64,000 nt of DNA from Elsinoe arachidis (taxonomy: Eukaryota > Ascomycota > Dothideomycetes > Myriangiales > Elsinoaceae). Of this stretch, positions 23,440-37,080 are shown in pieces; position 1 is the stretch's first letter, and each line of letters opens with the position of its first letter. Made by a program: the position numbers and the translations under genes. Location: assembly GCA_013372555.1 (NCBI GenBank), contig JAAPAX010000009.1, positions 744,001 to 808,000 on the forward strand. The letters run 5' to 3'. Under the pieces are notes generated by a model that saw only the letters and a program-made list of their open reading frames with translations, was not told where the DNA came from and made no database searches.

Positions 23440-25140
23440 CTAATCCTTAGCGAATAAATCCCTCCAAAACTCCCTAAACCCATACCTCGGCCTCCTCTCA
23501 TCGTACACCGTCGCCTTACCCCCCGCAAAGCGTTCCATGACTCCCCCCTCCCTATGCCCAATCTCCTCAACCCTCCTCGTCGGCCGCGCAGCTCGCGCCC
23601 TGATCTCCCCCGCCACCAAGGGCGCAACGTCGGCGTAGCAGGAGCGTAACTCGCGCTCGAGGCTGAAGTAGGGTTTTTTGGCGAGGTTGGGCGCCATGAG
23701 GTTGTAGCTGCGCGTTAGGGCGTTGAGGGAGTCGATGGCGAGCTGGTGATAGGAGAGTTCGGTGGCGAGGTAGGAGGGGTCGCGGAAGGGGGGGACGAGG
23801 GGGCGGGACGGGAAGGAGGTGGGGGTTGGGGGAGGTGGGGAGGGAGAAACGGGAGAAGGGGAAGAGGAGGGGGGGGCTGGTGGAGGGGGAAAGTCCGTCG
23901 AGGGAGGAGGGAAGATGGTGGTCGTCGTTGAGGCGGAGGAGGGAGTGTTGGTCGCGTCCACTGGTTGGGTGGTGATGGTTATTGAGGACTCGAGGGGAGG
24001 ACCGGAAGGGCTCGTGGAGAGCTCGCCGGAGAGGCTGATCTGGGAGACCTGTCCGTCTGAACTGACGGTATTGATGTGCTCTTCTTTGGACTTGGGAGGG
24101 TTCTCAATGGCTTCGGCGCGGGCATATTCTTCCGCTAAGGATATCTGGTACTGAAGACCTCCCCCTTTGCTGGATATGGTCCTGGCGACATGGCGCTTCC
24201 AGTCTGATCGTAAGCGGGCACGGAAGCGGTTGGCTGTGCTGACAAGTTCTTGCTGTTTCTCAATCCAGGGCGGGACGATCTCTTGTCGTTGGATGATCTT
24301 GTTCATGAAGTACTCTGTGGTGTCGAGGAAGGGCGAGCTGGCGTTGTAGTCTCGTTCGATCTTCTTGCCTCGAGGGAGGTTCTTGAATTGTCCTCGCGCA
24401 ATAGCATCCTCTATTTGCTCGTTGGCCAAGGACGCGAGCCCTTGTATGGTAGCAGGGACTGCTCTTGCACCGGGCGTAAATCGTTCCTTCAACTCCTTTC
24501 TCATCTGCTCTCGTTCTTCTTCGGTCATACTTGAGTCCTTCAAGGAGGAATATATGCTCGTCTTGACCCTTGCATTTGCAATCCGTGTCCCACTGCCTGC
24601 TCCTTTGGTTCTCGTTCGGCCTGTATCTACCTTCGTTGGCATACGTATCCCAGGAGGCCGGGCAGGCCTCTTCAGCGGCTTATGGGCGTCATTGAGCATT
24701 CGTAGAGCAGCGTCTTCGACACTCTCTGTCCCAGCCCAGGGAGCTGCACCGGCTATGTCTCTCGTTCCAGCTCCAGCACTCGGTCGTAGTTCTGCTTGCG
24801 CAAAAGCAGAGGCGTTGTCTGAGCGGAAGGCGGCATTGGCGATTCGCTCCTCGAGCTGTTTCTTCAAGTCCTCGCTGAAACCGGCCTCTTCCACCGCCTT
24901 ACGAGCACTTCTTCCGCCAGTTTCCAATGACTCAGAAGTGAGATCCGCCAGTCTGCGTGACATTGCGCCTTGCTCTTTCTCGGACCCCCCATCTTTGACG
25001 GCATGCTGGGTTTCCCGACGTGGTGGCGAGGGGCGGTATCCCCGCCTTGTAGTTACTAGAGGCGCATTTCGAGATTGAAGTCCAGCAGCTCGCAAGCAGC
25101 TCGAGAAGATGTACAGCACTAGTTCTGATCTTCCTCGCAT
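23440..25140 (-). CDS. DUF1992 (DNAJC28-type conserved domain) protein, probably mitochondrial
   Basis: Intact, intronless 566-codon frame. Residues ~236-300 match the DUF1992 domain found in DNAJC28 proteins: a SLANEQIEDAIARGQF start, then NLPRGKKIERD, then the MNKIIQRQEIVPPWIEKQQE core. The N-terminus (1-35) is rich in Arg, Ser and Leu with one acidic residue, fitting a mitochondrial presequence. Residues ~405-450 form a Pro/Ser tract with runs of up to four prolines, probably unstructured. There is no J domain. The molecular role of the family is poorly known. The start at 25140 is the first Met of the frame and lies only 69 bp from the copia X LTR. Its original divergent neighbour is the gene at 55488. 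Confidence 0.9.
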   Translation of the reverse strand: MRGRSELVLYIFSSCLRAAGLQSRNAPLVTTRRGYRPSPPRRETQHAVKDGGSEKEQGAMSRRLADLTSESLETGGRSARKAVEEAGFSEDLKKQLEERIANAAFRSDNASAFAQAELRPSAGAGTRDIAGAAPWAGTESVEDAALRMLNDAHKPLKRPARPPGIRMPTKVDTGRTRTKGAGSGTRIANARVKTSIYSSLKDSSMTEEEREQMRKELKERFTPGARAVPATIQGLASLANEQIEDAIARGQFKNLPRGKKIERDYNASSPFLDTTEYFMNKIIQRQEIVPPWIEKQQELVSTANRFRARLRSDWKRHVARTISSKGGGLQYQISLAEEYARAEAIENPPKSKEEHINTVSSDGQVSQISLSGELSTSPSGPPLESSITITTQPVDATNTPSSASTTTTIFPPPSTDFPPPPAPPSSSPSPVSPSPPPPTPTSFPSRPLVPPFRDPSYLATELSYHQLAIDSLNALTRSYNLMAPNLAKKPYFSLERELRSCYADVAPLVAGEIRARAARPTRRVEEIGHREGGVMERFAGGKATVYDERRPRYGFREFWRDLFAKD

Positions 25141-25209
25141 CCAGTGAAATACTCCAGTAAATGATGAAGGGGTAGCAAGAGAAGAGCAAGGATCATGATC
25201 TCAGTAGAT
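25141..25209. promoter_or_regulatory. Left fragment of a split divergent promoter
   Basis: 69 bp of host DNA between the DUF1992 start codon and the copia X LTR, ending in the target duplication TAGAT (25205-25209). Together with 49742-49785 and 55430-55487 it rebuilds a ~171-bp intergenic region between two divergent genes. Confidence 0.75.
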
Positions 25210-25469
25210 TGTTGACTTGGTGTGGGGAGAGAAAGAGATTTATTACTGCCTGATCCACCCAAATTAGGTGGATTATAACTATATATATACTTAGCCTAAT
25301 GAACTAAGAGATAGCTAAATCGATAGAACTCCTTAATAGTAACAGAATAAGACAATAATTATCTAATTTAATTATAAATTAGTAGAGTAGTAAATAAGTG
25401 CTTAGTTTAACTATAGGTTAAACTAAATTAGAGTCTCTCTTAGTACTTTAGCTTCTATCTTAGTTAATA
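25210..25469 (-). repeat. 3' LTR of copia X
   Basis: 260 bp; direct repeat of 49477-49736 and related to the copia Y LTRs. It begins TGTTGACTTGGTGTGG. The gene-side ~65 bp keeps CA/TG. Confidence 0.92.
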
Positions 25470-27897
25470 TACTCCTTTACTAAATAGCTATAAGCTTATT
25501 ATTACTAATTAGTAGACTATAAGCTCGAGGGAGAGCTACTATAGGAATACTTTATATCTACTAGGTAGTAGTAACTTAGTAAGTCTATTAGCTAGAGTAT
25601 CTACTAAAGGAGTCTAGTTTATAGAGATAGAGCTATCTAGAGTAACTTCTTGCCTTAGCTAGTAATAATAGATATCTATATAGTGTAGACAAGTGTTAAG
25701 CTTCTTAATTAGATTAGTTATAAGGCTAATAGTCTACTAGTTATTATACTAAATAGTAATATAATTTAGTAGATAGATAGAGGCTATTAGCCTCCTCTAC
25801 TATATAGCTTACTTAGTAGTCTCTATAAGAGTAAGTAGCTTAGCTTCTATGCTAGAAGTAGTAATAGTTAGCTACTTAGTAGCTTTCTAATCTATAAAGC
25901 TTTAGAACAGCTTAAATAGATACTTCTAAAGGCTCTTCCTTAAAGAGTAACTTCTAAAGCTAGCATTAGATAAGGCTTTAAAGGTAGGTAGTAGTAGTAA
26001 CCTATTAAAGCTAAGAGTAAGATCTCTAGTCTTATAGAGATACTAGATTACTCTATTTACTAGCCTCTAGTATGTTACTAAAGAGTTAGTTAGATATTCT
26101 AATAGCCTAGAGACTATAAAGGCTATATTAGGCCTAGTAATAACTACTACAAAGTTAATAAATTCTATCTTCTACTAATATAGATAAATCTCTTAGAGTA
26201 ATACTTAGCCTTTATTTAGTTATAACATCTCTACTAGTAAAGGTAATAATACTAGCCTTATAGGCTTAGTAATAAATCTGCTATATATTTGCTATAAATA
26301 CTAGGCTTAGCTTAGCTATAGCTTCTTAGCTAGTCTATCTCTTATAACCTATATAGCAAGGAACTAGCTAAGATTCCTAAGTATCTTTATCTTATACTTA
26401 GTATAGAGAGCTATAATAATAGCATTAGCCTTATACTTGTGCTTATTAAGGTATATAAGAGTAATATTATCTATAAAGAAGAAGATTATTACTTTAGGAG
26501 TTAGCTAAAGGTATAGAGCCTTAGAGGCCTAAGTAAATCTAAAGCTCTTTAGAGTAGTAGTAAATTCTATATACTAGAGAGCTAGAGCTTGTTTAAGGCT
26601 ATATAGAGCCTTATTAAGCAAGAGGATAGTATTAGGTAATATAATTCTAGAGTAGTTCTTCCTAAGCTCTTCTAGAATAAGCTTAAATCTAGAAGGAATA
26701 GTATAGTAGGTAGTCTTATTAATAGAGCTATTAATATAGATATTAATAATATCTATCTAAATAGCCTCTATATCCTTATAAGTAAGGAGAGCTATAAGTA
26801 TTCTAAAGATCTTAGCTACTAGTATAGCTATATAAGTCTTAGATTCTATAGATTAGAGGTTATCTCTAATATAAAGCCTAGCCTTATACTTAATAACCTT
26901 ATCTCTATTATTAACTTTATATATAAACACCTAAGTTAGTAGAACTAGCTTCCCTAAAGCTTATAAGGCTAGTATAATAGTCTATATATGCTTAGAGTAT
27001 AAGGTAAGTAATTTAGCTCTTATAGCTTATTAGAATTACTTTCTATAAGGATAAGCCTAAAGCTTCTTAAGGTTTATAGATAGAGAAGGAAGATTGTCCT
27101 TTAGCTCTAGTTAAGGCTATATTAGCTTTATTAGTAGATAAGCATTAAATGCTTAATAATAACTAGGAGCTTTATAAGGCTAAGTAAGTATAGTAATATA
27201 TACTTACCTTCTTAGCTTTCTAATTCTCCTTATAGTAATAATATACTTAGGTAATAGGTTAGCTAACCTAGTAGTAATTCTCCTTAACTACTAGTTAGGC
27301 TAAACTTTAGACATCTCTTTAGGTTAAACTTCTACTCTATTACCTTTATTAGTCTTAGCTTAACGCTCTAGTAAAGGTAATAGCTATATAGCTATAGATA
27401 GTAGAGAAGCTAGAGTATTATAGAATTACTCTAGTAAGGTAATATTCTTAATTTAAGCTAGGCTTAGATCTAGGATTAGTAACTATAATAATATACTATA
27501 ATTATCTAGTAGAGGTAATAGAGCTTATTAAGCTAATTATAAGAAGTTATCTTCTTAAGCCTTTAACTATAATAATACACTATAATTGTTTAGTTCCTAA
27601 ATTAAGGCTTACTAAACTAAATTTAAAGCCTTAGTTAGATACTAAACTAGTTTCTTAGTTAGAGTCTAGTTTAGCTACTAAACTAAATTCTAAACTAGAT
27701 TCTAACCTAGATTCTAAACTATAGTTACCTCTTTAGCTTAAGCTTTATGCTTATTAACTTCCTATAGAAGCCTTAGTAGATTAAGTAGTCTAATTAGCTA
27801 AGGCTAAGGCTACTTCTCTAGCTTATAGAATTAGGTTTTATTAAACCTAACATTTCTTGTTCTAATTACCTTCTTAGTAGAGAGTATAAAGATCCTA
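25470..27897 (-). pseudogene. pol of copia X, C-terminal part: reverse transcriptase and RNase H
   Basis: Minus-strand RT is readable around 26450-26760, with VIIFFFIDNITLIYL (the copia YVDD box, now DN). RNase H lies at ~25640-25900, with NLIKKLNTCLHYIDIYYY, the usual N.IS.GRTKHIDIRYHF region with RIP changes. It is the same order and position as in copia Y. The frame is interrupted by stops and, at 27897, by element B. Confidence 0.8.
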
Positions 27898-27902
27898 AAG
27901 AT

Positions 27903-28104
27903 TGATTACGACTAGCAAGATAAGAGGTTAATTATGTCTATTCGTTAAGATATCGAGAGTTAGAAAAGAAGAAGAGAAGCTAGTCTACAAAGCACGCGAG
28001 ATATCGAGAGTAGAGCAGCCGGAAGCCTAGGCTATAAGCCGAGATTATATAATCTCTTCGACCTAGATAGCGACTAAATCTAGCTTATAATCTATCTCGT
28101 ATTA
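27903..28104 (-). repeat. 3' LTR of element B
   Basis: 202 bp; direct repeat of 40126-40327. It begins TGATTACGACTAGC and ends CTCGTATTA. Confidence 0.92.
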
Positions 28105-31100
28105 CTACTCCCTCTCTTAAGCGCGTTTGCTCTTAAACGCTTATAATATAGATTAGTTAATCTAGCTTAGACGAGGCTTATTTATATAGGAGTCTAGGTA
28201 ATTATATAGCACGTTAGCTACTCCTTTAAGGTTGTCGATTAGATACTATATTAGGTCTTCTAGATAGCTCTTCTAGCTTACACAAGTAACTAGTCTATTT
28301 CGTAGCTTCTTTACGTCGATAACGTTATTAATTTCGTACTTCTCCTTACCTTTAACCTCTATAGGAGAGAGCTCTTCGAAGGCTTAGCCTAGTAGAGAGT
28401 TATTAGAGTACTTAGTAAGGAGGTCGGTATAAAACATAGAGTAAATCTATTATAGAGTAATTAGTAGCTTAAGCTTATATAATAGCGCTAAGCGCTTCTT
28501 AAGGATCTTATATAGACTAACTCTTTTTGGTAGTAGCTTAGAGTTACTATAGAGTTAGAGGTTCTTCGTTAATAACTATACTTAGTTACTAACCTCGAAC
28601 TCTATAGATAATTACTTTCTATTAGCTTGCTCTACTATACGTAATTAAGCCCTTACGAGGTTCTCTTAAGTAATTTTATAGACGTCCTCTATCTATTTAG
28701 CTAGTACGCAGATAGTAGCCTTATTTAGCTTTACTCGGGTTAAGCCTAGCTCCTTAGGAGGTTAGAAGCTTATCCTCGAGTTATACTCTCTTATTACTTC
28801 GAATAGCAATAGTTTAGTACTTTTAGAGGGGTTAATGTTAGTAGAGAACTTAGCTATAGAGAGGATAAGAGGCTAATTAGTATACTAGTAGACATAGGCG
28901 TAGATAACCTACTTAAAATTACAGTTAGTAACCTCTAACTAGCTATCCGTTTATAGGTGTATAGTAGTAGATAGCTTAGATATAATCTTTAAGATTTAGT
29001 AGAGTTACTTCTATACGTTACTTACGAATTAAAGTTCTCGATCCGAGATAATAGTATCTAGTAATCTATATAGCTTCTAAATGTGTAAGAATAGTAGCTT
29101 AGTAGTCTCGTAGACTAATATACCTTTATCTCTAGAGAAACAGAAGATAAGGTAGTACTCCTTAGATAGGTAGTCGACTATATAGAGTATAGCATTATAG
29201 CCGTTAATAAGTAGTAATCTAGTAACGAAATCTATAGTAATGTACTACTAAGGCCTTTAAGGTATTAGAAGTAGTAATAGAAGGCTAGCGAGTAGGCTAT
29301 AGCGAGCCTTAGAGCGCTTATAGTTATAGTAATTAGTAACGAATCTCTTAACGAGGCTATTGTACTTTAGGATATAGAAGGTAGTCTTAATTATAGCTAC
29401 TATCTTCGTAGCGCTAGCGTAAGCGTAGTCCTTTAAGCTATACACCTACTAAATTACCTTAGTAGCTAGAGATTCTAGCACGAATAGCCGGCCGGTAACC
29501 TATAGTATACTCTTGTCGATCTTAATGTCTGTCGATAGTATCTATTTCCATTTAGAGAAGGCGCTAGTTATATAGTAAATGCCGCGTGCGGACTTAAATT
29601 CGCTATTACGTAAGTTAGCTTTAGCTACCTTGTCGAAAAGGAGCAAGAATTGCTTATCTTCTAAGGCTAAAATAGGTACTATATAGATATCTAGCTTAGC
29701 AGCTAAGATAGATAGTAGGTTAGGTAGTAAACTAGATTATAGACTAGATCGCGAACTAGATTTTAGTTCGGCAGCTAAACTAGATTTATTTAACCTTAGT
29801 TTAGCTTAAGCGGCTAATCTAGGTCGGATATAACCTAGATCTAGTTCATCGATAATCTGCTAATCGAGCACCTTTAATAGTAGTAACGTCTAACAGAGGT
29901 TAGAGTCTTCTTTAGAGTATAGTATATCTCTATTCCTCCTAGTAAGAGCGTTAGCTTTGCTATTAGCTACTCTAGGCCTATATATAATCTTAAAGTTAAA
30001 CTACACGAGGTAAAGAGCCTATCTAGCCTAACGATATAACAGCTTTTAAGTCCTTATAAAGTGCATTAGTAACTAATAATTAGTAAGGACTTAGATAGTC
30101 TTATTAGGCTAAGTACTTATTAGCTTAGAGGCCTACTTCTCGAAGGCTTAAATAATAGCTAGAAGCTCCTTGTTATAGATAGTGTAGTTACGCTTGGCCT
30201 CGCTTATAGACTTACTAAAGAAGGTAATAGAGTAGAGCACGTTAGAGTTGTTATATTATAATAGAACACTAGTAGTAGTAGTGTTAGAAGCGTCTATTTC
30301 GAGCATGATTTACTTTGTATAGTCGAAGTATACGAGGACTAGTGTACTAGTAATAGTATACTTTATATAGTTAAAGATAGTAGTGTATTTATTGTTCTAA
30401 GGCGTAGTGTCCTTCTTAAGCAAGTTATTTAACAGCTTAGCAATAGTGCCGAATTCCTTAATAAAGCAGCGATAATAGCTATAGAAGCTAATAAAGCTTC
30501 TTATCTAAGTAGTATTACTAGGAGCTAGCTACTTCTAGGCCTTAACTACTTCTACCTTCTTAGGGTCTATCTAAATTCTATCTCGGCTAATAATAATACT
30601 AAGATACTTTACTTCTGTTAGATAGAACTCGCTCTTCTTAATGTTAGCGTTATAGCTAAGCTTACGGAGCTACTAGAGTACTAGCTTAATGTGCTTAGTA
30701 TGCTTTCGGCAAGTGCTATTAGTATAGATAAGAATGTTATTAAGATAGATCGACACGAAGCGTTCTAGTATATTAATAAAGTTATAATTTATAAACCTCT
30801 ACTATATAGCTAGAGCGTTAGTAAGGCTAAAGAGCATTACTAGCTACTTAAAGTTGCCTATTTATATAGAGAATATAGTAAGGTCTTTATAGTCGATAGA
30901 GTTATAGAGGCGATAGAAGGCTTAATAGATGTTAATCTTGCTAAACTACTTAGCTTTGCTAACGTAAGTAAGCGTTTCCTTAATAAGTAGTAGCGGGTAG
31001 ATATTACACTTAGTAACCTCGTTTAGGCTACGATAATTAATATAGAGATAGAGCTCTCTATTAGGCTTATAGACAAAGAGGATAGGCAACAAGTAGCTTG

Positions 31101-32843
31101 TAGAGCTTAGAGTAACGAAGCTCTTATTAAGGTGTTCGCGAATAAACTACTCTACTATATCGAGCTCCTCTAGTAATAGGCAGTATAAGAGCTTAGTATA
31201 TAGTAGCTTAGCGCTATCCTTTAGAATAATACGATTGTCGAAATCTGGACAATGTATTAGAAGAGTATTAGATTACTCTTTAGAGAAGACGTCTATAAAC
31301 TTATATAGTTCTAGCGGTAGAACTTCTATAGAGTCTAGTTCTAGTTCGGAGGCCAAGTAGTAGTAATCTTTAATATCCTTCACGGAGATTGTAAATACCT
31401 TATAGCTATAGTGCTTAGCTTAAGAGGCGAAGGCAGTAGCGCTAATAAAGGCTATTATATAATCGTTTATGTTACTTACGTAGGTAGGTACGTAAGAGAA
31501 CTTATATATTAACTAAGAGCTATAAGAGATTAGCTTAAACTCCTTCTAATCTAGCTTAAAGTTTGACCTAAGAGCTAGTAGCTAAGATAGACTAATAGGT
31601 TCTAACTTAGTAGCCGAACTAGATTTTAGTTCACGAGCTAAACTATAGCTAAACTAGATTTGTACTAGATTAATTCCTAGATCTAAGCTAGGCTTAGATC
31701 TGGAACCTAGCTCTTTAATTAGCTACGAGAGCTACTACTTAACGACAGCTAGCGAGAACTCTTCCTTATATATAACCTAGCTAAGCTCGTAGTCGATGTT
31801 AGCCTTATTAGTCTTAAGCTATCCGAGACTAAGGATAATATCGAAGCAGCCGATGTCTATAATCCGGAAGGTTATAAGGGTATTAAGCTTACTAGAGACA
31901 GTAGTAGTAAGGGGAATATTATAAGTAACTTACTCTATCGGAATACTATTGTAGACGTTAAGCTAGATAGAGTTAGCTAATGCTATAGAGCAGCCGAACT
32001 CCTTAAGCTTGTTAAGAACCTTATAGTTAGCTACGGCGCTAATAAGCGCGCTAGTATTAATAAAGGCTTAGAGAGTAACGGTATAGTCGCAATTATATAG
32101 GTCATAGATAGTAATAGGAGTTATAATAGCGAGGATATAGTAGCTAATAACGCTATTTAGTAACTATATAACTCCGGATCTATCTCGAATTACTCTTCTT
32201 CCGCTAGAGAATAGGACTTGTCCTCTAGCTAGTCGTTTCCCTAGCTAGATAGGTTAGCTAACTTATAGTCTATGTCGGGGTTAAACTAAGGCTAAACCGA
32301 ATCTATATTATAAGCCGAGTTAGTATTAACGTAGCTATTTAACTTAGCTAGGTAGTCCTAGAGCTATTAGATCTCGGCGGCCTCTATAGTACTAATAGTA
32401 CGTATAGAGCAAGTAGTAGCGTAGGTAGCCTTCTCTATAGCGCTAGCTATATACTTAGTAGAGATGTAACTAGGCTTTCTATAAGTGTAGTAGATAAGAG
32501 ACTAAGGGAGGCAGAAAGGCTATAGAGCACCTCTAGCTATAGAGTAGAAGGTAGTAGGAGAAGTAGTAGAAGCAGAGGTAGAGTAAGGAGCGTAAGTTAG
32601 AACGCTAGTAGTGTAGCTTATAGCTAGCATAGAGCGTAGAGCCTAAGTACGCTTAGTAATAAGGTTACTCTATTAAATATTATAGTTAGTAGCGCGAGCT
32701 TTAGTAATAAAGGTAATAAGGTTATTAGTATTAAAGTTAACAAAGGTAGCGCGTAGTTTACTAGAGATCTTCTAGTATAGCTAGTAGAGCTACTCGTTGT
32801 TAGCGATCTTAGCGTAGAGAGTATACCTATTAAACTTGCTATT
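28105..32843 (-). pseudogene. pol and C-terminal gag of element B, broken
   Basis: This follows the layout of element A base for base in many places. An integrase zinc-binding region lies at 29257-29445 (VKRFVTNYYNYKRSKARYSL), RT near 30770-30900 and chromodomain remains near 28280-28420. The gag zinc-knuckle region is near 32450-32520. Stops are frequent. The gag frame stops at the C insertion and continues at 39070. Confidence 0.8.
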
Positions 32844-32848
32844 AAAGG

Positions 32849-33053
32849 TAATTACGACTAGCAAGATAAGAGGTTAATTACGTCTATTCGTTAAGATATC
32901 GAGACTTAGAAGAAGAAGAAGAAGAAGACTAAAGTACAAAGTATATATAATATCGAGAGCTAAGCGGCTAGAAGCCTAGGCTACGATGCCGGGATTATGT
33001 AATTAATCCGATATAGATCTAGACTAAATCTAGTTCGTATCTATCTCGTATTA
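32849..33053 (-). repeat. 3' LTR of element C
   Basis: 205 bp; direct repeat of 38860-39064. It contains a GAA-rich run (GAAGAAGAAGAAGAAG) that is longer than in A or B. Confidence 0.92.
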
Positions 33054-33059
33054 CTACCC

Positions 33060-36000
33060 TCTCTCTTAAGCGCGTTTACTCTTAAACGCTATCGTATAGG
33101 TCCTCTATTAATCTAGCTCGGCCTTAGCTTATCCTTATATATATCTAAATAGTTGCGTAGTACGTTAGCTACCCCTTTAAGGTTGTCGATTAGCTACTAA
33201 GTAAGGTCTTCTAGATAGCTCTTCTAGCTTACACAAGCGACGAGTTTGTCGCGTAGCGTGCGTACGTTAATAACGTCGTCTACCTTATATTCCTCTTTAC
33301 TATTAACCTCTATCGGTAGTGGTTCCTTAAAGGCTTAACCTAGTAGAGGGTCGTTCGGATGCTTAGTAAGGAGGTTAGTGTAAAACATAGAGTGTACACG
33401 CTATAGCGTAGTTAGCAGATTAAGCTTATATACTAGCGGTAAGTGTTTCTCTAATACCTTATAGAGACTAACCCTTTTTGGTAGTAGCTTAGAGTTACTA
33501 TATAGGTAGAGGTTCTTTGTCGATAGCTATACTAGATTACCGACCTCGAATTCTATCAGTAGCTAGTGCTTGTTAGTCTACTCTACTATACGTAATTAAG
33601 CAATAGCGAGGTTAGTCTTAGCAATAGCTAACGCCTCTTCTAGCTGCTTAGCAAGGGCGCAGATGTTGGCCTTATTAAGCTTAGCTCTTCTTAACGGCGT
33701 ATCGGAAGGTAGTTAAAAGCTTATCCTTAGTCTATAACCTCTTATTACTTTAAACGGCAATAACTTAGTACTATCCGAGGGGCTAGCATTTGTAGAGAAC
33801 TCTACAACTAGCAGAACAAGAGTCTAATTGCTAAAGTGTATAGCGTACAAACGAATAACTTACTCAAACTTGCAGTTTATAACTTCTAACTAGCTGTCTA
33901 TCTAGGGGTACCCTATAGTAGAGAGCTTAGCTATAATCTTTAGGATCTAGTAGAGCCTGTTCTAAACGTCGCTAACGAACTAAGGACCGCGATCGGAGGT
34001 GATACTATCGGGTAGACTATGTAGTTTCCACACGTAGAAGAACAAGAGCTTAGCGGTCTTAAACGCTAATATGTCTCTATCGCTAGAGAAGTAAGGGATT
34101 AAGTGTTATTCTTTAGTTAGGCAGTTAACGACATAGAGTATAGCGTTATAGCTGTCTACTAGAGGTAGACTAGTAACGAAGTCTATAGTGATATACTACT
34201 AAGGCCTTTCTAGAATAGGCAGAGGTAATAGAAGGCTAGCTAGGAGACTATAGCGAGCTTTCGAACGCTTATAGTCGTAGCAGTTAGTAACGAACCTCTT
34301 TACGTTACTATTGTATCCGGGGATATAGAAGATTATATTAATTATAGTAGCTGTCTTAGTAGCTCCTCCGTGTGCGTAATTCTTCAAGTTGTAAACTTCC
34401 TGTATAACTTTTGTAGCTATACAATAGGGGACAATTAAGCGGCTATCGGCCTATAGTATCCCCTTCTCGATAGTAACGTCGGTTAACAGTAACTATTTCC
34501 TCTTTAGGAAGGCCTCTATTATATAGTAGACGCCACGAACTGACTTAAAATTGAGGTCCTATAGGTTAGCTTTAGCTACTTCGTTAAATAGAGGTAAAGG
34601 CTAGTTTTTAGAGGCTAAGATAGGTACTATATAGACCTCTAGCTCGGCAGCCGAGATAGGTAACGGTATAGATAGTAAACTAGATAGCGAACTAGATAGC
34701 GAACTAGATAGCGAACTAGATTTTAGTTCGGCCTGAATTAGTAATCTAGTTTAGATACGACCTAGATTTAGCTCGTTAATAATGTATAAATCGAGCACCT
34801 TTAATAGTAGTAGCGTCTAACGGAGGTTTAGGTCTTCTTTAGAACGTAGTACGTCTCTATTCCTTCTAGTAAGAGCGTTAGCTTTGCTATTAGCTACACT
34901 AGGCCTATATATAATTTTAAAGTTAAACTATGCGAGATAGAGCGCCTAGCGTGCTTAGTAGCGTAATAGCTTCTAAGTCCTTATAAAGTACATTAGCGAC
35001 TAGTAGTCGGTGAGGACTTAGATAGTCTTGTTAGGCTAAGCAGTTATAAGCTTAGGAGCTTACTCTTCGAAGGCTTAGATAATAGCTAGAAGTTCCTTGT
35101 TGTAGATAGCGTAGTTACGCTCGGCTTCGCTTATAGATTTACTAAAGAAGACAATAGAGTAGAGCACGTCGGAGTCGTTATACTATAATAGAACACTAGC
35201 GGTAGTAGTGTCCGAAGCGTTAGTCTTAAGCACGATTTGCTTTGTGCAGTCGAAGTGCACAAGGACTAGTACGCTAGTAACGGCGTGCTTTATGTAGTTA
35301 AAAGCGGCTATGCACTTGTCGTTCTATAGAGTAGCATCCTTCTTAAGTAGATCATTTAGCAGCTTAGCAATAGTGCTAAATCCCTTAATAAAGCGGCAAT
35401 AATAGCTACAAAAGCTAATAAAGCTTCGTACTTAAGTAGTGTTCCTAGGGGCTAGTTACTTCTATACTCTAATAGCTTCTACCTTCTTAGGGTCTATCTT
35501 AACTCTATCTTGGCTAACGATAATGCCGAGGTACTTTACTTCTGTTAGGTAGAACTCGCTCTTCTTAATGTTAGCGTTAAGGCTAAGCTCGTAGAGTTGC
35601 TAGAGTACTAGCTTAATGTACTTAGTATGCTCCCGGCGCGTGCTATCTATATAGATAAGAATGTCGTCGAGATAAATTAACACGAAGCGTTCTAGCATAT
35701 CGACGAAGTTGTAATTTATAAACCTCTACTATACAGCTAGGGCATTAGTAAGGCTAAAGGGCATTACTAACTACTTAAAGTTGCCTATTCGTGTAGAGAA
35801 CGTAGTAAGGTCTTTATAGTTAACGGAGTTATAGAGGCGGTAGAAGGCTTAACAGATGTCGATTTTGCTAAACTACTTAGCTTTACTAACGTAAGTAAGC
35901 GTTTCCTCGATAAGTAGTAGTAGGTAGACGTTACGCTTAGTAACTTCGTTTAGGCCGCAGTAATCGACGTAGAGGTAGAGCTCTCCGTTAGGCTTGTAGA

Positions 36001-37080
36001 CAAAGAGGATAGGCGACAAGTAGCTTATAGAGCTTAGAGTAACGAAACCCTTATCGAGGTATTCGCGGATAAACTACTTTACTATATTAAGCTCCTTAGG
36101 CGAGAGGCAGCGAAGGGGTTTAGTGTATAGTAGCTTAGCGCTATCCTTTAGAACAATGCAGTTATCGAACTCTAGTTAGTACATTAGTAGGGTGTTAGAT
36201 TGCTCCTTAGAGAAGACGTTAGTAAACTTACGTAGCTCCGGTAGTAGAACCTCTATAGAGTCCGGTTCCGGTTTAGAGGCTAAACAGCGGTAGTCTTTAA
36301 TATCTTTTATAGAGATAGTAAACACCTCGTAGCTAGAGTACTTAGCTTACAACGCGAAGGCTATAGCACTAATAAAAGCAATTATAGGTCTCTCTAGCTT
36401 AGTGTCGTTTACGTAGGTAGGTATGTAAGAGAACTTATGCATTAACTAAGTGCTATAGGAGGCTAGCTTAAACTCTCTCTAATTTAGCTTAAAGTTCGAC
36501 CTGAGAGCTAGTAGGCAATATAGGCTAGAGTAGTCCATCTCGGCGTCTGAGCTAGAATCTAGTTCGCGAGTTAAACTAGATCCGAACCGGTTCTAAACTA
36601 GAGTAGGGGCTTTGCCGAGTTAGACTCCTAGATCTAAGCCTAGCTCGGATCTAGATCTTAGCTCTTTAATTAGCTATAGCTACTACTGCTTAACGACGAC
36701 TAGTAAAAACTCTTCTTTGTACGTGACTTAGTCGTGTTTATAGTCGATAGTAGCCTTATTAGCTTTAAGCTAGCCGAGGCTAAGGATAATGTTAAAACGG
36801 CCGATATCTATAATGCGGAAGGTAGTAAGAGCGTTTAGCTTGCCTAAGACAGTAGTAGTAAGGGGGACGCTATAAGTAACTTGTTCTATTAGAACGCCGT
36901 TGTAGGCTTAGAGCTAAATATAACTAGCTAGCGCGACAGAGTAGCTAAAGCTCTTTAACTTGTTAAGGACGTTATAATTAACAGTAGCGCCGATAAGCGC
37001 GCTAGTGTCGATAAAGGCTTAAAGTGTAATAGTGCGAGAGTAGTTATAGAGGTCATAGATAGTAATAGGAGTTATAATAG
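33060..37080 (-). pseudogene. pol of element C, broken
   Basis: Minus-strand RT is readable around 35690-35800, where the catalytic YLDDILIYID is intact (plus-strand ATGTCGTCGAGATA at 35670). The integrase zinc-binding region is at 34199-34387, with VKRFVTNCYDYKRSKARYSL. A Ser-rich 12-bp tandem repeat lies at ~34675-34730. Stops remain, fewer than in A or B. Confidence 0.8.

Noticed and set aside
24365..25078. 237-codon plus-strand frame
   Set aside because: It lies wholly opposite the DUF1992 gene, whose minus-strand protein has recognisable domain sequence. The plus frame has no motif and is a shadow.
34675..34735. CRISPR-like short repeat array
   Set aside because: The 12-bp repeats are directly adjacent without spacers, lie inside a retrotransposon pol region, and the genome is fungal.
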